A stretch of 64,000 nucleotides of DNA from CAVWTN01 sp963757945 (GTDB taxonomy: Bacteria > Vulcanimicrobiota > Vulcanimicrobiia > Vulcanimicrobiales > Vulcanimicrobiaceae), in NCBI GenBank assembly GCA_963757945.1, contig CAVWTN010000001.1:434001-498000 (forward strand), given 5' to 3'. The notes under the pieces are model-generated. The model was given only the letters and a program-made list of their open reading frames with translations, was not told the origin of the DNA and did no database searches. Positions 10,342 through 19,421 of the stretch are shown here, piece after piece. The translations under genes and the position numbers were made by a program. The stretch's first letter is position 1; every line of letters begins with the position of its first letter.

Positions 10342-11178
10342 TTACCTGGTGGATCCTCGGAGTGCGAGGTCGCCGGCGACGTGATGGTGGGCGCTCGTCG
10401 CGGCCGCAGGACGATACGCGGTCGGAGCGACGCCGGCGAACTCCCGAAACTCTCGGGTCAAGTGGGACTGATCGGCGTATCCGGCCGCCGCCGCGAGCTC
10501 CGCGAGCGTGCCCGTCCACCCGGCGGCGAGCTGCCGCACGGCGCTTCCGAAGCGTTGTATGCGCAGGTACCGCTTCGGCGTCAGCCCGACCGTGTCGCGG
10601 AAAATCGCGATGAAGTGCTTCGCGCTATATCCCGTCTCCCACTGGATTTGCGTCACGCGCTGCTGGGGCACGTCGGCGGCAGACGCGTGCAACGCGCAAG
10701 CAACCGCCGGATGCATGAGCAACGGACTCCGAAGTCGCGCCGCGAGCGTGTCCTCCAGGACCGCGAACGCCGCGTCCGGCGTTGCCGTCGCGGCGAGCCG
10801 TTCGTGCAACCAGCGCCCGCGCGCTCCCCACAGCTCCTCAAGTGGTACGTGCCGATCCGTCAGCTCGCCGGCGGGGAATCCCAGGACGGCGCCGGCGGCG
10901 CCCGGCCGGAACGAGACGCCGACGACGAAGCCGCGCGGCTTCGGACCGCTCACGTAATATGACGACTGCGGTCCGTGCACGATACCGGCGGTCCACCGGT
11001 GCAGGACGTCGCTGCGATCGGCCGCCCATGAGAGCGGCTCGTCGTGAAGCGCGACGACGAACTGCGCATTTCCCAACGGCAGGTGGTGCTCGTAGACCGT
11101 TGAGGGCTCAGCCCGGAGGTTCCACCAGAAGCGCTCGACGACGACGTCGAGGGGCGGCCGAGGACGATAGACGATCAT
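10342..11178 (-). CDS. AraC-family transcriptional regulator
   Basis: A 278-residue regulator. The N-terminal domain (YRPRPPLDVVVERFWW...) resembles the DUF6597 sensor common in AraC regulators. The C-terminal double helix-turn-helix covers about residues 160-260, with GYSAKHFIAIFRDTVGLTPKRYLRIQ-type first helix pair and LAELAAAAGYADQSHLTREF as the second. It is transcribed toward the VOC gene and is the likely regulator of it. Confidence 0.88.
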   Translation of the reverse strand: MIVYRPRPPLDVVVERFWWNLRAEPSTVYEHHLPLGNAQFVVALHDEPLSWAADRSDVLHRWTAGIVHGPQSSYYVSGPKPRGFVVGVSFRPGAAGAVLGFPAGELTDRHVPLEELWGARGRWLHERLAATATPDAAFAVLEDTLAARLRSPLLMHPAVACALHASAADVPQQRVTQIQWETGYSAKHFIAIFRDTVGLTPKRYLRIQRFGSAVRQLAAGWTGTLAELAAAAGYADQSHLTREFREFAGVAPTAYRPAAATSAHHHVAGDLALRGSTR

Positions 11179-11266
11179 GTGGCGTTAGACGCTCGACGAT
11201 CGTGCGGCGTTAGCTGTAGCGGCGCGATATCGTCCAGCGCCCGGCTCGATGACGGCGGCGGCCGTT

Positions 11267-11290
11267 CAGGTTCAGATCCCGTCATCCGGA
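11267..11290 (+). repeat. degenerate copy of the tRNA-Pro 3' end
   Basis: These 24 bases match 21 of 24 positions of the T arm and acceptor strand of tRNA-Pro (9652-9675), with the same orientation. No 5' half is present. Partial tRNA 3' duplicates often mark the far end of an integrated element; the span between the two copies holds only the VOC and AraC genes. Otherwise the 116-bp gap before the phosphodiesterase gene is empty. Confidence 0.45.
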
Positions 11291-11294
11291 TCGG

Positions 11295-12062
11295 TCAGCC
11301 GTTAACGCGCACGACCCGTTCGTGCAATTCCGCGCCGTCCCACGCCAGCAGGCGAAACGCCGCTCGCTCGAAGGCGATGCTTGGAAAGCGCCGGCCCGCG
11401 CCCACGAGCGGGACCAGCTGATCGCTCGTGCTCGGCCCCGAAGTGACCGTCGTCGTCGCCCAGCGCGCCGTGCGAACGCAATGGAGGTGTCCGCAGATCA
11501 CGCGGACGACGTGCGCGTGTTGCTCCACGACGGCGCGCAGTTCGCGCTCGCCGGCGAAGGGAAAGCCGTCGAGCGGAAAGATCCCGGCCCGGAACGGCGC
11601 CTGATGCAGCATGATCAGCGCCGGGCGGGGATCGCTCGCGAGCGTGCGGTCGAGCCAGTCGAGCCGGGCGGCGTCGAGCGATCCGCCGGCCCGGCCCGGG
11701 TCCGTCGAATCGAGCGCGATCAAGCGCAGCGGGAAGCGCTCGTCGGTGTAGCAGAGCGGGCCGCGCGCGGGCACATCGTGGGTCCCGCGAAGGGCGGTTC
11801 TGAGCGCTTCCCGGTCGTCGTGGTTGCCCGGGATCGCCAGCCACGGCATCGGCAATGGCGCGATCAGCTCGAGGAATCGAGCGTATTGCGCGGGCGCGCC
11901 CGATTCGGTCAGGTCGCCGGTGAAGACGACGACGTCGGGAGCAGGCGCGAGGTTGCGGACGCGAGCGACGCAACGCGCGAGCGCGCTCGAAGTGTCGAAA
12001 TACCGCAGGGGAGCCCGCGTCGAAACGTGGACGTGCGAATCGCTGAGCTGCGCGATCAGCAT
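11295..12062 (-). CDS. CpdA-like metallophosphoesterase (class III cyclic nucleotide phosphodiesterase)
   Basis: A 255-residue calcineurin-like phosphoesterase with all five metal/active-site blocks in order: QLSDSHVH (residues 5-12), FTGDLTE, PGNHDDR, MLHQAPF and CGHLHC. Members of the CpdA branch hydrolyse 3',5'-cAMP; other substrates are possible. A Crp/Fnr-type regulator with the cAMP-contact residues occurs later in the window (30614), which makes cAMP a reasonable guess. Confidence 0.82.
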   Translation of the reverse strand: MLIAQLSDSHVHVSTRAPLRYFDTSSALARCVARVRNLAPAPDVVVFTGDLTESGAPAQYARFLELIAPLPMPWLAIPGNHDDREALRTALRGTHDVPARGPLCYTDERFPLRLIALDSTDPGRAGGSLDAARLDWLDRTLASDPRPALIMLHQAPFRAGIFPLDGFPFAGERELRAVVEQHAHVVRVICGHLHCVRTARWATTTVTSGPSTSDQLVPLVGAGRRFPSIAFERAAFRLLAWDGAELHERVVRVNG

Positions 12063-12124
12063 GGCGAACGAGGTGGCCGCAGGCCGCGTTTCGTACGAGG
12101 GATCCAGGCCCCATGGCCCTGCCC

Positions 12125-12197
<73 letters not shown>

Positions 12198-12335
12198 CGA
12201 TTCTTTCACGTTTCCGGCTCCTCTGCAAAGTCGCCGGTAGGACGCTCGCAGGACGCCGGGCGAGATACGCTCGATTTCACGAGGAGGCCGGACAGGTCCA
12301 CGGTAACCCGCACGGCGTATACATTGGCCGTCCGT

Positions 12336-12413
12336 GGTGATTGTAGCTCAGTTGGTTAGAGCGCTGGACTGTGACTCCGGAGGTCGCGGGTTCGAGCCCC
12401 GTCAATCACCCCA
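12336..12413 (+). tRNA. tRNA-His (anticodon GTG), CCA encoded
   Basis: An extra 5' G (position -1) faces a C discriminator, the identity element of tRNA-His. The anticodon loop is CTGTGAC with GTG, the T arm is GCGGG-TTCGAGC-CCCGT, and CCA is encoded. Confidence 0.95.
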
Positions 12414-12473
12414 AATTATCATCCCGTGCCCCATCCTCGCATCGCCTTTCTTTCGAGGAGATATCACTCACTC

Positions 12474-13469
12474 ATGAAGCGTTTGCTAGCGGTTGGTGTT
12501 TGTTGTTGTGCGGTGGCGGCGCTCGTCGCTGCAGGCCCCGTCGGCCCGGCGCCCGCGGCGACGAGCGGGCTCGCCTTCGATTCGGTAACGCGATTTAGCA
12601 TGGGCGGCGACGCCGGCGCCGCGGAGCCGGGCACGTTCGAAGCCGATTTCGAACAGGCTTCGAAACCCCGGCCCGAAGGGAAACAGTACCACGGGCCGTT
12701 CGCCGGGATGATGAACTCGGCGTTGCAAACCGCGAGCAACGCGCAGGCGATGATGCAGAACGGCACCGCGGAACACCACTACTACGCGGGTGCCCTCGAA
12801 CGCACCGACGACATCGCGGGGCGGACTGCGACGATCACCGACTGCAACGCGCGCACCATCACGACGCTCGATCTCGCGAAGAAGACGTATCGCGTCGTGT
12901 CGATGGACCAGCCGGAAAAATACACGCCGACGTCGAGCGGGCCATCGCAGCCGCGCCCCACTCCGACCGATGACGGCACGCGCTATTCGATGGTCGTGAC
13001 GACGACGGCGCTCGGCGCGCGCAAGATCGGCCCCGATCCGACGAACGGCTACAATCTCGACGTCAAGATGACGGCGACGAAGCGGACGGGCGAGTCGCAA
13101 ACCAACGACATGTCGATGACGTCCTACTACTCGAACTACCCGAACCAGAATCTCGTCTGCTCGCGCTACGGCGGCGCGGCGGCGCCGGGACCAGGCCCGG
13201 GCGCACTTGCCAGCAGCTACGGCGCCATCTCGCGAGCGATTGCCGGCGGCGGCAAGGACAGCCGGTTCAAGGTCTCTTCATCGGGACCACCGATCCCCTC
13301 GGGCAAGCTCTCGCTCTTCGACGTGTTCGCTCCCAAAATGCAGGGCAGCGGTGAAGGCGCCGGACCGAAGGGCGGGTTCGGGATGGTCACGGAACGCGGG
13401 CACGTTCGCGGCATCACCGACGCGGATCCCGTCTTCAGCGTCCCGCCGGATTTCACGAAGGTACAATAG
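12474..13469 (+). CDS. secreted protein of unknown function
   Basis: A 331-residue protein with a clear Sec signal peptide: MKR then a hydrophobic core (about residues 4-24) and an alanine-rich cleavage region (PAPAATSG). The mature part is polar, rich in Thr/Ser/Gly, with two cysteines. It contains an LDLAKKTYRVVSMD segment reminiscent of lipoprotein/DUF4412-like beta-sheet proteins, but the family is not recognised. ATG at 12474 is chosen over an upstream in-frame codon because of the signal peptide and GAGGAG at 12455. It probably forms an operon with the next secreted protein (20-bp gap). Confidence 0.7.
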   Translation: MKRLLAVGVCCCAVAALVAAGPVGPAPAATSGLAFDSVTRFSMGGDAGAAEPGTFEADFEQASKPRPEGKQYHGPFAGMMNSALQTASNAQAMMQNGTAEHHYYAGALERTDDIAGRTATITDCNARTITTLDLAKKTYRVVSMDQPEKYTPTSSGPSQPRPTPTDDGTRYSMVVTTTALGARKIGPDPTNGYNLDVKMTATKRTGESQTNDMSMTSYYSNYPNQNLVCSRYGGAAAPGPGPGALASSYGAISRAIAGGGKDSRFKVSSSGPPIPSGKLSLFDVFAPKMQGSGEGAGPKGGFGMVTERGHVRGITDADPVFSVPPDFTKVQ

Positions 13470-13489
13470 TCGCCGCGAGGTGACCGGCC

Positions 13490-13999
13490 ATGACCCCGGT
13501 ACGGCTTCTAGTGCTTTCGCTTGCCGCCGCCGTATCGGGGGTCGCCGCCGCATCGGCCGACCCGACGCCGGCGGGCGAGCGGCCGCAGATGCCCGCGGTG
13601 ATCGAGGGCAGGCTGGGCGAGCCGCTCTCGAACGGCGTTCTGCGCTTCAAGGTGGTCGAGGTGCGCAGCGCGCGGCCGGAAGATCACCCGGAGTCCGTCG
13701 TGCCGCTCGCGAGCGAGAAGGTGATGGTGGTGACTGCGCGCATGCGCAACGTCTCGCCGCAGGCCTTCGCGGAACGGCTGACCTACACGCTCGACCAAAA
13801 CGGGGAAGCCTCGTTCAAGATCCCGCAGCATTTCTTGACGCCGATCGCGCTGCGGATCCTGCCGGGCGCCACGGCCCAGCAATCCGCGCTGTTCCCCGTC
13901 GATAAGACGCTGGTCCCGACGACGCTGATTTTTCAGTGCTCCAGCTGCGGCCAGAACTTCAAGCCGTTTCGCGTGACGTTGCCTTCCCCGGCGCCGTAG
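13490..13999 (+). CDS. small secreted protein of unknown function
   Basis: A 169-residue protein with an N-terminal signal peptide (hydrophobic residues 4-20, ending ASADP). The mature domain is a predicted beta-sandwich with EKVMVVTARMRNVSPQAF, resembling DUF4352-type extracellular domains. One CSSC pair near the C-terminus may form a disulfide. It follows the previous secreted protein closely and is likely co-expressed. Confidence 0.65.
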   Translation: MTPVRLLVLSLAAAVSGVAAASADPTPAGERPQMPAVIEGRLGEPLSNGVLRFKVVEVRSARPEDHPESVVPLASEKVMVVTARMRNVSPQAFAERLTYTLDQNGEASFKIPQHFLTPIALRILPGATAQQSALFPVDKTLVPTTLIFQCSSCGQNFKPFRVTLPSPAP

Positions 14000-14042
14000 A
14001 GTAGGGTTCCGCTGCGCGACGTGAAAAAACTGAGGTCGCGGC

Positions 14043-14115
14043 GCGCCTTTAGCTCAATCGGTAGAGCATCGGACTTTTAATCCGCTGGTTCCGGGTTCGA
14101 GTCCCGGAGGGCGCA
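14043..14115 (+). tRNA. tRNA-Lys (anticodon TTT)
   Basis: Acceptor GCGCCTT / AGGGCGC (one G-U pair), anticodon loop CTTTTAA with TTT at 14076-14078, T arm CCGGG-TTCGAGT-CCCGG. The CCA is not encoded. Confidence 0.94.
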
Positions 14116-14128
14116 CATTCGACATCGC

Positions 14129-14160
14129 ACGGCGGCCTCGTACGGGCCGTCTTGCTTTTT
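14129..14160 (+). terminator. probable terminator after tRNA-Lys
   Basis: An ACGGC...GCCGT stem with further G/C pairs inside, followed by CTTGCTTTTT. The stem is imperfect, so strength is uncertain. Confidence 0.45.
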
Positions 14161-14248
14161 CCGGTTCCGGCGGCGCCGCGACGATGCGCGCGCCGGGCTC
14201 CGAGAAAGCCCCTAGACGAGGGGCCCACTCGGTCGCTACGATTGCGCC

Positions 14249-14413
14249 ATGACGGAGATCCAGGGACAAACGGGCAGCGGCGCACCGGCGCAGCCCACAC
14301 CGAAGACCGGCGCTAGAAAGGGGAACGGCGCGCTGATCGCCGCGATCGTCGTGCTGGCGCTCGGCGCACTCTTTGAGATCGTCTGGGCGATCTCATACTG
14401 GTTTCGCGGGTAG
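14249..14413 (+). CDS. 54-residue single-span membrane protein
   Basis: An ATG at 14249 opens a 54-codon frame. The first 27 residues are polar and rich in Gly/Pro/Thr with a basic patch (GARKGNG). Residues 28-49 form one strong hydrophobic helix (ALIAAIVVLALGALFEIVWA) ending in an aromatic YWFRG. The basic patch before the helix predicts an N-in orientation. Its 3' end overlaps the convergent CGNR regulator gene by 21 bp. Function unknown; no clear Shine-Dalgarno. Confidence 0.6.
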   Translation: MTEIQGQTGSGAPAQPTPKTGARKGNGALIAAIVVLALGALFEIVWAISYWFRG

Positions 14414-15049
14414 CTCGCCTTCGCTTGCACGGCGGCGCTCTCGATACTGCCGGGCTTTTTCACGATTGCCGCAGGAGGACATGCTGCACCATGTGCCCGA
14501 GCGGTTGCGCGAATGATCGAAGAAGGCGAAGCGACACGTGCCTTCAGGACAGGCCTTGAATCTCGCCCACGTTCCGTCGAGCATCGCCTCGAACGCGATC
14601 GCGAAGAGCGTTCCGAGGGCCCGGTCGATGCCGGTTGCCTGCGGCGTGAGCGCGGCTCTGCCGTCGTCGCCGAAGCGCACGGTCAAGCACGCCCGCCGCG
14701 TGAGGTTCTCAGCGACCGCGAGCGCGGCGTGGTCCGGGCGCATGCCGTTGTTCGCCAGCAACATGCTGCGCAGCGCTTCGCGGCCGGCCCGCGCCGTTTC
14801 CAAATCTTCTTTGCCGAGCGCGGCGTCGCCGGCGAGAAGGCCGTGCGAGAGCAGCCACGCGCCGAGTTGCGCGGGCGTCCCGAAGTCATCGCGACCGCTC
14901 TCGCAATCGCGCGAATTCACGAAGGCCTGAATCAGGCGCAGCCGGCCCGGGGCCGGCTTGCTGCCGATGTGGTCGATCATCTCCGTGCTATGTTCGTCCT
15001 TCGGGACCGGATGCCGTTCATCGCGTGAACCGATCGGAAAAGTACGCAC
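14393..15049 (-). CDS. CGNR zinc-finger transcriptional regulator (ABATE domain)
   Basis: About 218 residues. The N-terminal part (LRLIQAFVNSRD...) is an ABATE-type sensor domain, and the C-terminus is the CGNR zinc finger: CPEGTCRFAFFDHSRNRSGT-WCSMSSCGNREKARQYRER. CGNR proteins are predicted DNA-binding stress regulators. The GTG at 15049 is the longest start; an ATG at the MIDHIG codon about 24 codons later fits the family start as well. It overlaps the 51-residue gene upstream in another frame, so it is the third gene of a small-protein operon driven by the consensus promoter at 15354-15382. Confidence 0.8.
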   Translation of the reverse strand: MRTFPIGSRDERHPVPKDEHSTEMIDHIGSKPAPGRLRLIQAFVNSRDCESGRDDFGTPAQLGAWLLSHGLLAGDAALGKEDLETARAGREALRSMLLANNGMRPDHAALAVAENLTRRACLTVRFGDDGRAALTPQATGIDRALGTLFAIAFEAMLDGTWARFKACPEGTCRFAFFDHSRNRSGTWCSMSSCGNREKARQYRERRRASEGELPAKPV

Positions 15050-15173
15050 CCGGGAGCGCCTCGCCCAGGAGACGCCGCTCGAGATCGTCGGACATCACGT
15101 ACTCCCGGTTGCGGGCACCTTTCGCGCCGGGAGCGCGCTGCCTCAGAGTCTGGATCAATCGCTGGAAAAACAT
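15018..15173 (-). CDS. 51-residue protein, second gene of the CGNR operon
   Basis: An ATG at 15173 with GGGAGAGGTG five bases upstream opens 51 codons. The protein is basic with an amphipathic start (MFFQRLIQTLRQR) and ends MSDDLERRLLGEALPGAYF-like, with no membrane segment. It lies 16 bp after the 41-codon frame and overlaps the start of the CGNR regulator. Not recognised. The good ribosome binding site and position support it being real. Confidence 0.55.
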   Translation of the reverse strand: MFFQRLIQTLRQRAPGAKGARNREYVMSDDLERRLLGEALPGAYFSDRFTR

Positions 15174-15189
15174 TGTGTCACCTCTCCCT

Positions 15190-15315
15190 TTAGAGTTTCA
15201 CGCCCCACCCGGGGAAGAGCGGGTGGGAAGGTCGCCGCGGCGGTGAGACGCGCGGCCAGGGACTCACCGGCAGCCGATCGGGCTCCGGGATGATTTCCGT
15301 GCGTCGTTCCGACAT
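15190..15315 (-). CDS. 41-residue proline/arginine-rich peptide, first gene of the CGNR operon
   Basis: An ATG at 15315 with GGAGG seven bases upstream opens 41 codons. Nine of the residues are proline and seven arginine; tryptophans occur in SPWPRV and FPGWGVKL. No signal peptide or membrane segment. It begins about 33 bases after the predicted transcription start. It could be a small regulatory protein, a peptide precursor, or a translated leader; nothing in the sequence decides this. Confidence 0.5.
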   Translation of the reverse strand: MSERRTEIIPEPDRLPVSPWPRVSPPRRPSHPLFPGWGVKL

Positions 15316-15353
15316 CTCGGGACCTCCAGTGGGCATGTGAGTAACCTGTAAGT

Positions 15354-15382
15354 ATTATACGATAGTTATCGCCACCTGTCAA
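15354..15382 (-). promoter_or_regulatory. perfect consensus sigma-70 type promoter
   Basis: On the reverse strand TTGACA (15382-15377) and TATAAT (15359-15354) are both exact consensus and 17 bases apart. Transcription would start near 15347 and run through the 41- and 51-codon frames into the CGNR regulator. Confidence 0.9.
15360..15371. promoter_or_regulatory. inverted repeat inside the promoter spacer (operator candidate)
   Basis: CGATAGTTATCG: 5-bp arms CGATA/TATCG around GT, lying entirely between the -35 and -10 boxes. A consensus promoter with an operator in the spacer is typical of tight repression. The CGNR protein encoded in the same operon is the obvious candidate for autorepression. 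Confidence 0.55.
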
Positions 15383-15575
15383 CCTGCTTTGATGGTTATG
15401 GCTCGTGCCGGAGCGCCCATAGGAGCGGGCCGCGCCATGCACGCGTTCATGGGGTCCGGCGCGGGCCCGGGGGTGCGCTTCGGGCGCGCGCATTTCATGC
15501 GGCGCGGCTTGCCCGCCGCGGCGTTCGCAGCACTCCGTCACGCAACCGCTCGAAGCCGCAAACGAAGCTAGGATT

Positions 15576-15597
15576 CCCCGCGTTTTCGGGGTATAAT
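15576..15597 (+). promoter_or_regulatory. promoter region of tRNA-Lys(CTT) with CCCC-N8-GGGG-TATAAT
   Basis: A perfect TATAAT (15592-15597), 29 bases before the tRNA gene. Directly upstream is CCCC, 8 bases, GGGG, abutting the -10 box. This copies the layout of the promoter at 4143-4164 exactly. No good -35 hexamer is seen here. Confidence 0.65.
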
Positions 15598-15626
15598 GGC
15601 CGACGGTCCGGGCGCGATCGAAATTT

Positions 15627-15701
<75 letters not shown>

Positions 15702-15707
15702 AGTTTC

Positions 15708-15741
15708 ACGAGACCTCCGGGACCCGTTCCGGAGGTCTCGT
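15708..15741 (+). terminator. 13-bp hairpin after tRNA-Lys(CTT)
   Basis: Perfect arms ACGAGACCTCCGG / CCGGAGGTCTCGT with an 8-base loop, six bases after the tRNA end. It is followed by CCGTTTC rather than a T-run, so it may be a terminator or a processing hairpin. Confidence 0.6.
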
Positions 15742-15752
15742 CCGTTTCAGCC

Positions 15753-15820
15753 GCCCTTCGACAAGCTCCGGGTGACAATGAAAAGCCTCGTCAGCCTGAA
15801 CCGGTCGAAGGGGAGCTTGA
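15753..15820. repeat. palindromic intergenic repeat of the CCTTCGACAAGCTC type
   Basis: CCCTTCGAC at the left and GTCGAAGGGG at the right frame an imperfect inverted repeat (with GTGACA and GTCAGCCTG inside). This sequence style is a widespread dispersed extragenic palindrome in bacteria. A shorter relative lies at 42907-42935. Confidence 0.55.
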
Positions 15821-15846
15821 CGGGCCGAATCTCGAAACGTTATAGT
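15817..15846 (+). promoter_or_regulatory. promoter of tRNA-Leu/tRNA-Gly
   Basis: TTGACG (15817-15822) and TATAGT (15841-15846) with an 18-base spacer; start near 15853, a few bases before tRNA-Leu. Transcription could continue through tRNA-Gly into tig. Confidence 0.65.
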
Positions 15847-15858
15847 TCATCGGTTCTC

Positions 15859-15943
<85 letters not shown>

Positions 15944-15972
15944 AACGCCCCACACAATCGAAAGATGTTTTT

Positions 15973-16047
15973 GCGGAAGTAGCTCAGTGGTAGAGCATCG
16001 CCTTGCCAAGGCGAGGGTCGCGAGTTCGAATCTCGTCTTCCGCTCCA
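15973..16047 (+). tRNA. tRNA-Gly (anticodon GCC), CCA encoded
   Basis: Acceptor GCGGAAG / CTTCCGC, anticodon loop TTGCCAA with GCC at 16005-16007, T arm GCGAG-TTCGAAT-CTCGT, encoded CCA. Confidence 0.96.
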
Positions 16048-16069
16048 TTCGTTTCTAGCGGGGAATCCT

Positions 16070-17401
16070 TTGGCCGCCACGACCCTCAAACGCCTCGACC
16101 CGACGCAAGTCGAGCTCGAGATCGCCATTACCGCCGCCGAGTTCGCCGCCGCGCAAGAGCGCGCGTTTCGCAAGCTCGTGAGTACCTCGCGTATTCCCGG
16201 GTTCCGGCCCGGTAAGGCGCCGCGCAAGGTTTTCGAAGCCCAATACGGATCGGCCGTCATCGCCGAGCGCGCCATGGACGATCTCGTCCCGGCCGCGTAT
16301 TCCGAGGCTCTCAAGGAGCACGATCTCGAGCCGATCGAGCGGCCGACGATGGAACTCTTGCCAGAGGAGCCCGAGCATCCGGTGCGCGTGAAAGCCACCG
16401 TCAGCGTTCGGCCGCAAATCGAGCTCAAGGAATACAAGGGCATCGCTTTGACGAGCCCCTCGACCGCGGTCTCCGATGCGGAGATCAGCCGGAGCCTCGA
16501 AGCCTTGCGCCGGGAGACTGCGACGCTGATCCCCGTCGAGCGCCCGGTTGCGCTCGGCGATATCGCGACGCTGGATTATACCGGAACGATCGATGGCGTG
16601 CCCTTCGAGGGCGGTTCGGCGACGAATCAGCCGACGGAGGTTCTCGAAGAACGCTTCATCCCCGGTTTCGCGAGCGGCATCGTCGGACTGCGGGCCGGCG
16701 AGAGCAAGGACGTCGAGGCGCAGTTCCCGGCGGACTATTCGAATGCGGACCTCGCGGGCAAGAAGGCGGTCTTCAGCGTCAGCGTCCACGACGTCAAGGA
16801 ACGCGAGTTGCCCGAGATCGACGACGCGTTCGCGCAGCGCTTCCGCGAGGGGGCGACCGTTGACGATTTGCACGCCGACATCCGCGCGCGCCTGGAAGCA
16901 AACGCGAAGAGCCGCGCGCGCCGCGCGATGAGCACGCCGCTGATCGAAACGCTGCTCGCGACGCACGACGTCCCCGCGCCGCCGATCCTGATCGATCGCG
17001 AGGCGGCGTCGCTGTTAGATGAAGCTCGCAACTATGCGCGTCAAGCCGGAGTGCCCTGGGAGGAATACCTCACGGCGCAAGGGACGAGCGAGGAAGCGTT
17101 GCTCCTGCAGTACCGGAGCGAAGCGGAGCGCCGCGTTCGTTCGACGCTGTTGCTCGAGGCGATCGCGCGCGCCGAGGGCATCGAGGCGACGAATGCCGAT
17201 TTCGACAACGAGTTGTCGATCATGAGCCGCCAATACGGGCAGCCGAAGGAAGCGATCTTAGAGATCCTTCGTCCAAATCTCGGGGCCTTGGCCGACGGCA
17301 TCGTGCGCAGCAAGACGATCGAGTTCCTGATCGACAATGCGAAGGTGACGGAGAGCGCGGCAGAAACTTCCCCGGCCCCAGCCGAGTCAAGTACACTGTA
17401 G
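16070..17401 (+). CDS. tig: trigger factor (ribosome-associated chaperone, PPIase)
   Basis: A 443-residue trigger factor. The ribosome-docking signature GFRPGKAPRKVF is at residues 44-55. The FKBP-type PPIase domain spans roughly 160-245 (GDIATLDYTGTIDGVPFEGG, FIPGFASGIVGLRAGE). The C-terminal helical chaperone arms follow. The start is TTG, 22 bp after tRNA-Gly, with GGGGAAT just upstream. It binds near the ribosomal exit tunnel and receives nascent chains. It heads the tig-clpP-clpX unit. Confidence 0.97.
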   Translation: MAATTLKRLDPTQVELEIAITAAEFAAAQERAFRKLVSTSRIPGFRPGKAPRKVFEAQYGSAVIAERAMDDLVPAAYSEALKEHDLEPIERPTMELLPEEPEHPVRVKATVSVRPQIELKEYKGIALTSPSTAVSDAEISRSLEALRRETATLIPVERPVALGDIATLDYTGTIDGVPFEGGSATNQPTEVLEERFIPGFASGIVGLRAGESKDVEAQFPADYSNADLAGKKAVFSVSVHDVKERELPEIDDAFAQRFREGATVDDLHADIRARLEANAKSRARRAMSTPLIETLLATHDVPAPPILIDREAASLLDEARNYARQAGVPWEEYLTAQGTSEEALLLQYRSEAERRVRSTLLLEAIARAEGIEATNADFDNELSIMSRQYGQPKEAILEILRPNLGALADGIVRSKTIEFLIDNAKVTESAAETSPAPAESSTL

Positions 17402-17418
17402 TCCGAGGAGGTTGATCG

Positions 17419-18033
17419 ATGGGCCACTTAGTCCCGATGGTCGTGGAACAGAGCGCGCGCGGAGAGCGGGCGTTCGATATCTATTCGCGCTTGCTCAAGG
17501 AGCGCATCATCTTCGTCGGGGGGCCCGTCGACGACCAGCTCGCCAACCTGGTCATCGCACAGCTCCTTTTCCTGGAGCGCGAGGATGCCGATAAAGACAT
17601 CGACATGTACATCAACAGCCCGGGCGGCAGCGTGACGGCGGGGCTGGCGATCTATGATACGATGCAGTTGATCAAGCCGGACGTCGCCACCATTTGCGCC
17701 GGCATGGCGGCCTCGATGGGCTCGATCCTGCTGACCGGCGGGGCGCCCGGGAAGCGGTTCGCGCTCCCGTACGCCAAGATTCTGATCCACCAGCCGTGGG
17801 TCTCCCAGGTGGGCGGCCAGGCCACGGACATCGAAATCCACGCCCGGGATTTAATCGCCACGCGCCGCTCGCTCGCCGGAATCTACGAACAGACGACGAA
17901 AAAGCCCATTGAAGAGATCCTGAAGGACATCGAGCGCGACTACTACATGACGGCGCTCGAGGCGAAGGAATACGGCCTGATCGACCAGATCTTCTCCAAG
18001 GAATATCGGACCGGTCAGAGCGCTCTAACCTAA
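17419..18033 (+). CDS. clpP: ATP-dependent Clp protease proteolytic subunit
   Basis: A 204-residue ClpP with the catalytic triad Ser99 (GMAASMGS), His124 (ILIHQP) and Asp174 (IERDYY), and the oxyanion/handle region NSPGGSVTAG. It forms the double-heptamer barrel that degrades substrates fed by ClpX. GAGGAGG lies upstream of the ATG. It is 17 bp downstream of tig. Confidence 0.98.
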   Translation: MGHLVPMVVEQSARGERAFDIYSRLLKERIIFVGGPVDDQLANLVIAQLLFLEREDADKDIDMYINSPGGSVTAGLAIYDTMQLIKPDVATICAGMAASMGSILLTGGAPGKRFALPYAKILIHQPWVSQVGGQATDIEIHARDLIATRRSLAGIYEQTTKKPIEEILKDIERDYYMTALEAKEYGLIDQIFSKEYRTGQSALT

Positions 18034-18036
18034 ACG

Positions 18037-18086
18037 ATGCGCGAATCCAACGAGGTGAGTCCGATGTATCCCAAGGCGTCAGCCTA

Positions 18087-18087
<1 letters not shown>
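18037..18087 (+). CDS. possible 16-codon coupling ORF between clpP and clpX
   Basis: An ATG at 18037 opens 16 codons whose TAG stop shares its last base with the clpX GTG start (TAGTG). An internal ATG at codon 10 has GAGGTGAG just upstream. Since clpX has little Shine-Dalgarno of its own, re-initiation after this frame may drive its translation. It is more a coupling device than a product. Confidence 0.3.
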
Positions 18088-19346
<1,259 letters not shown>

Positions 19347-19421
19347 CCAACCGCCGGCGGCACCGAGCGGATGAGCACCGTCGTCTAACGACGTGTTTGC
19401 TTCGCCCCGGAGGTGTGCCGC

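Noticed and set aside
15389..15571. 60-codon forward frame divergent from the CGNR operon
   Set aside because: No Shine-Dalgarno and Arg/Ala/Gly-rich composition typical of a chance frame; kept out for lack of support.
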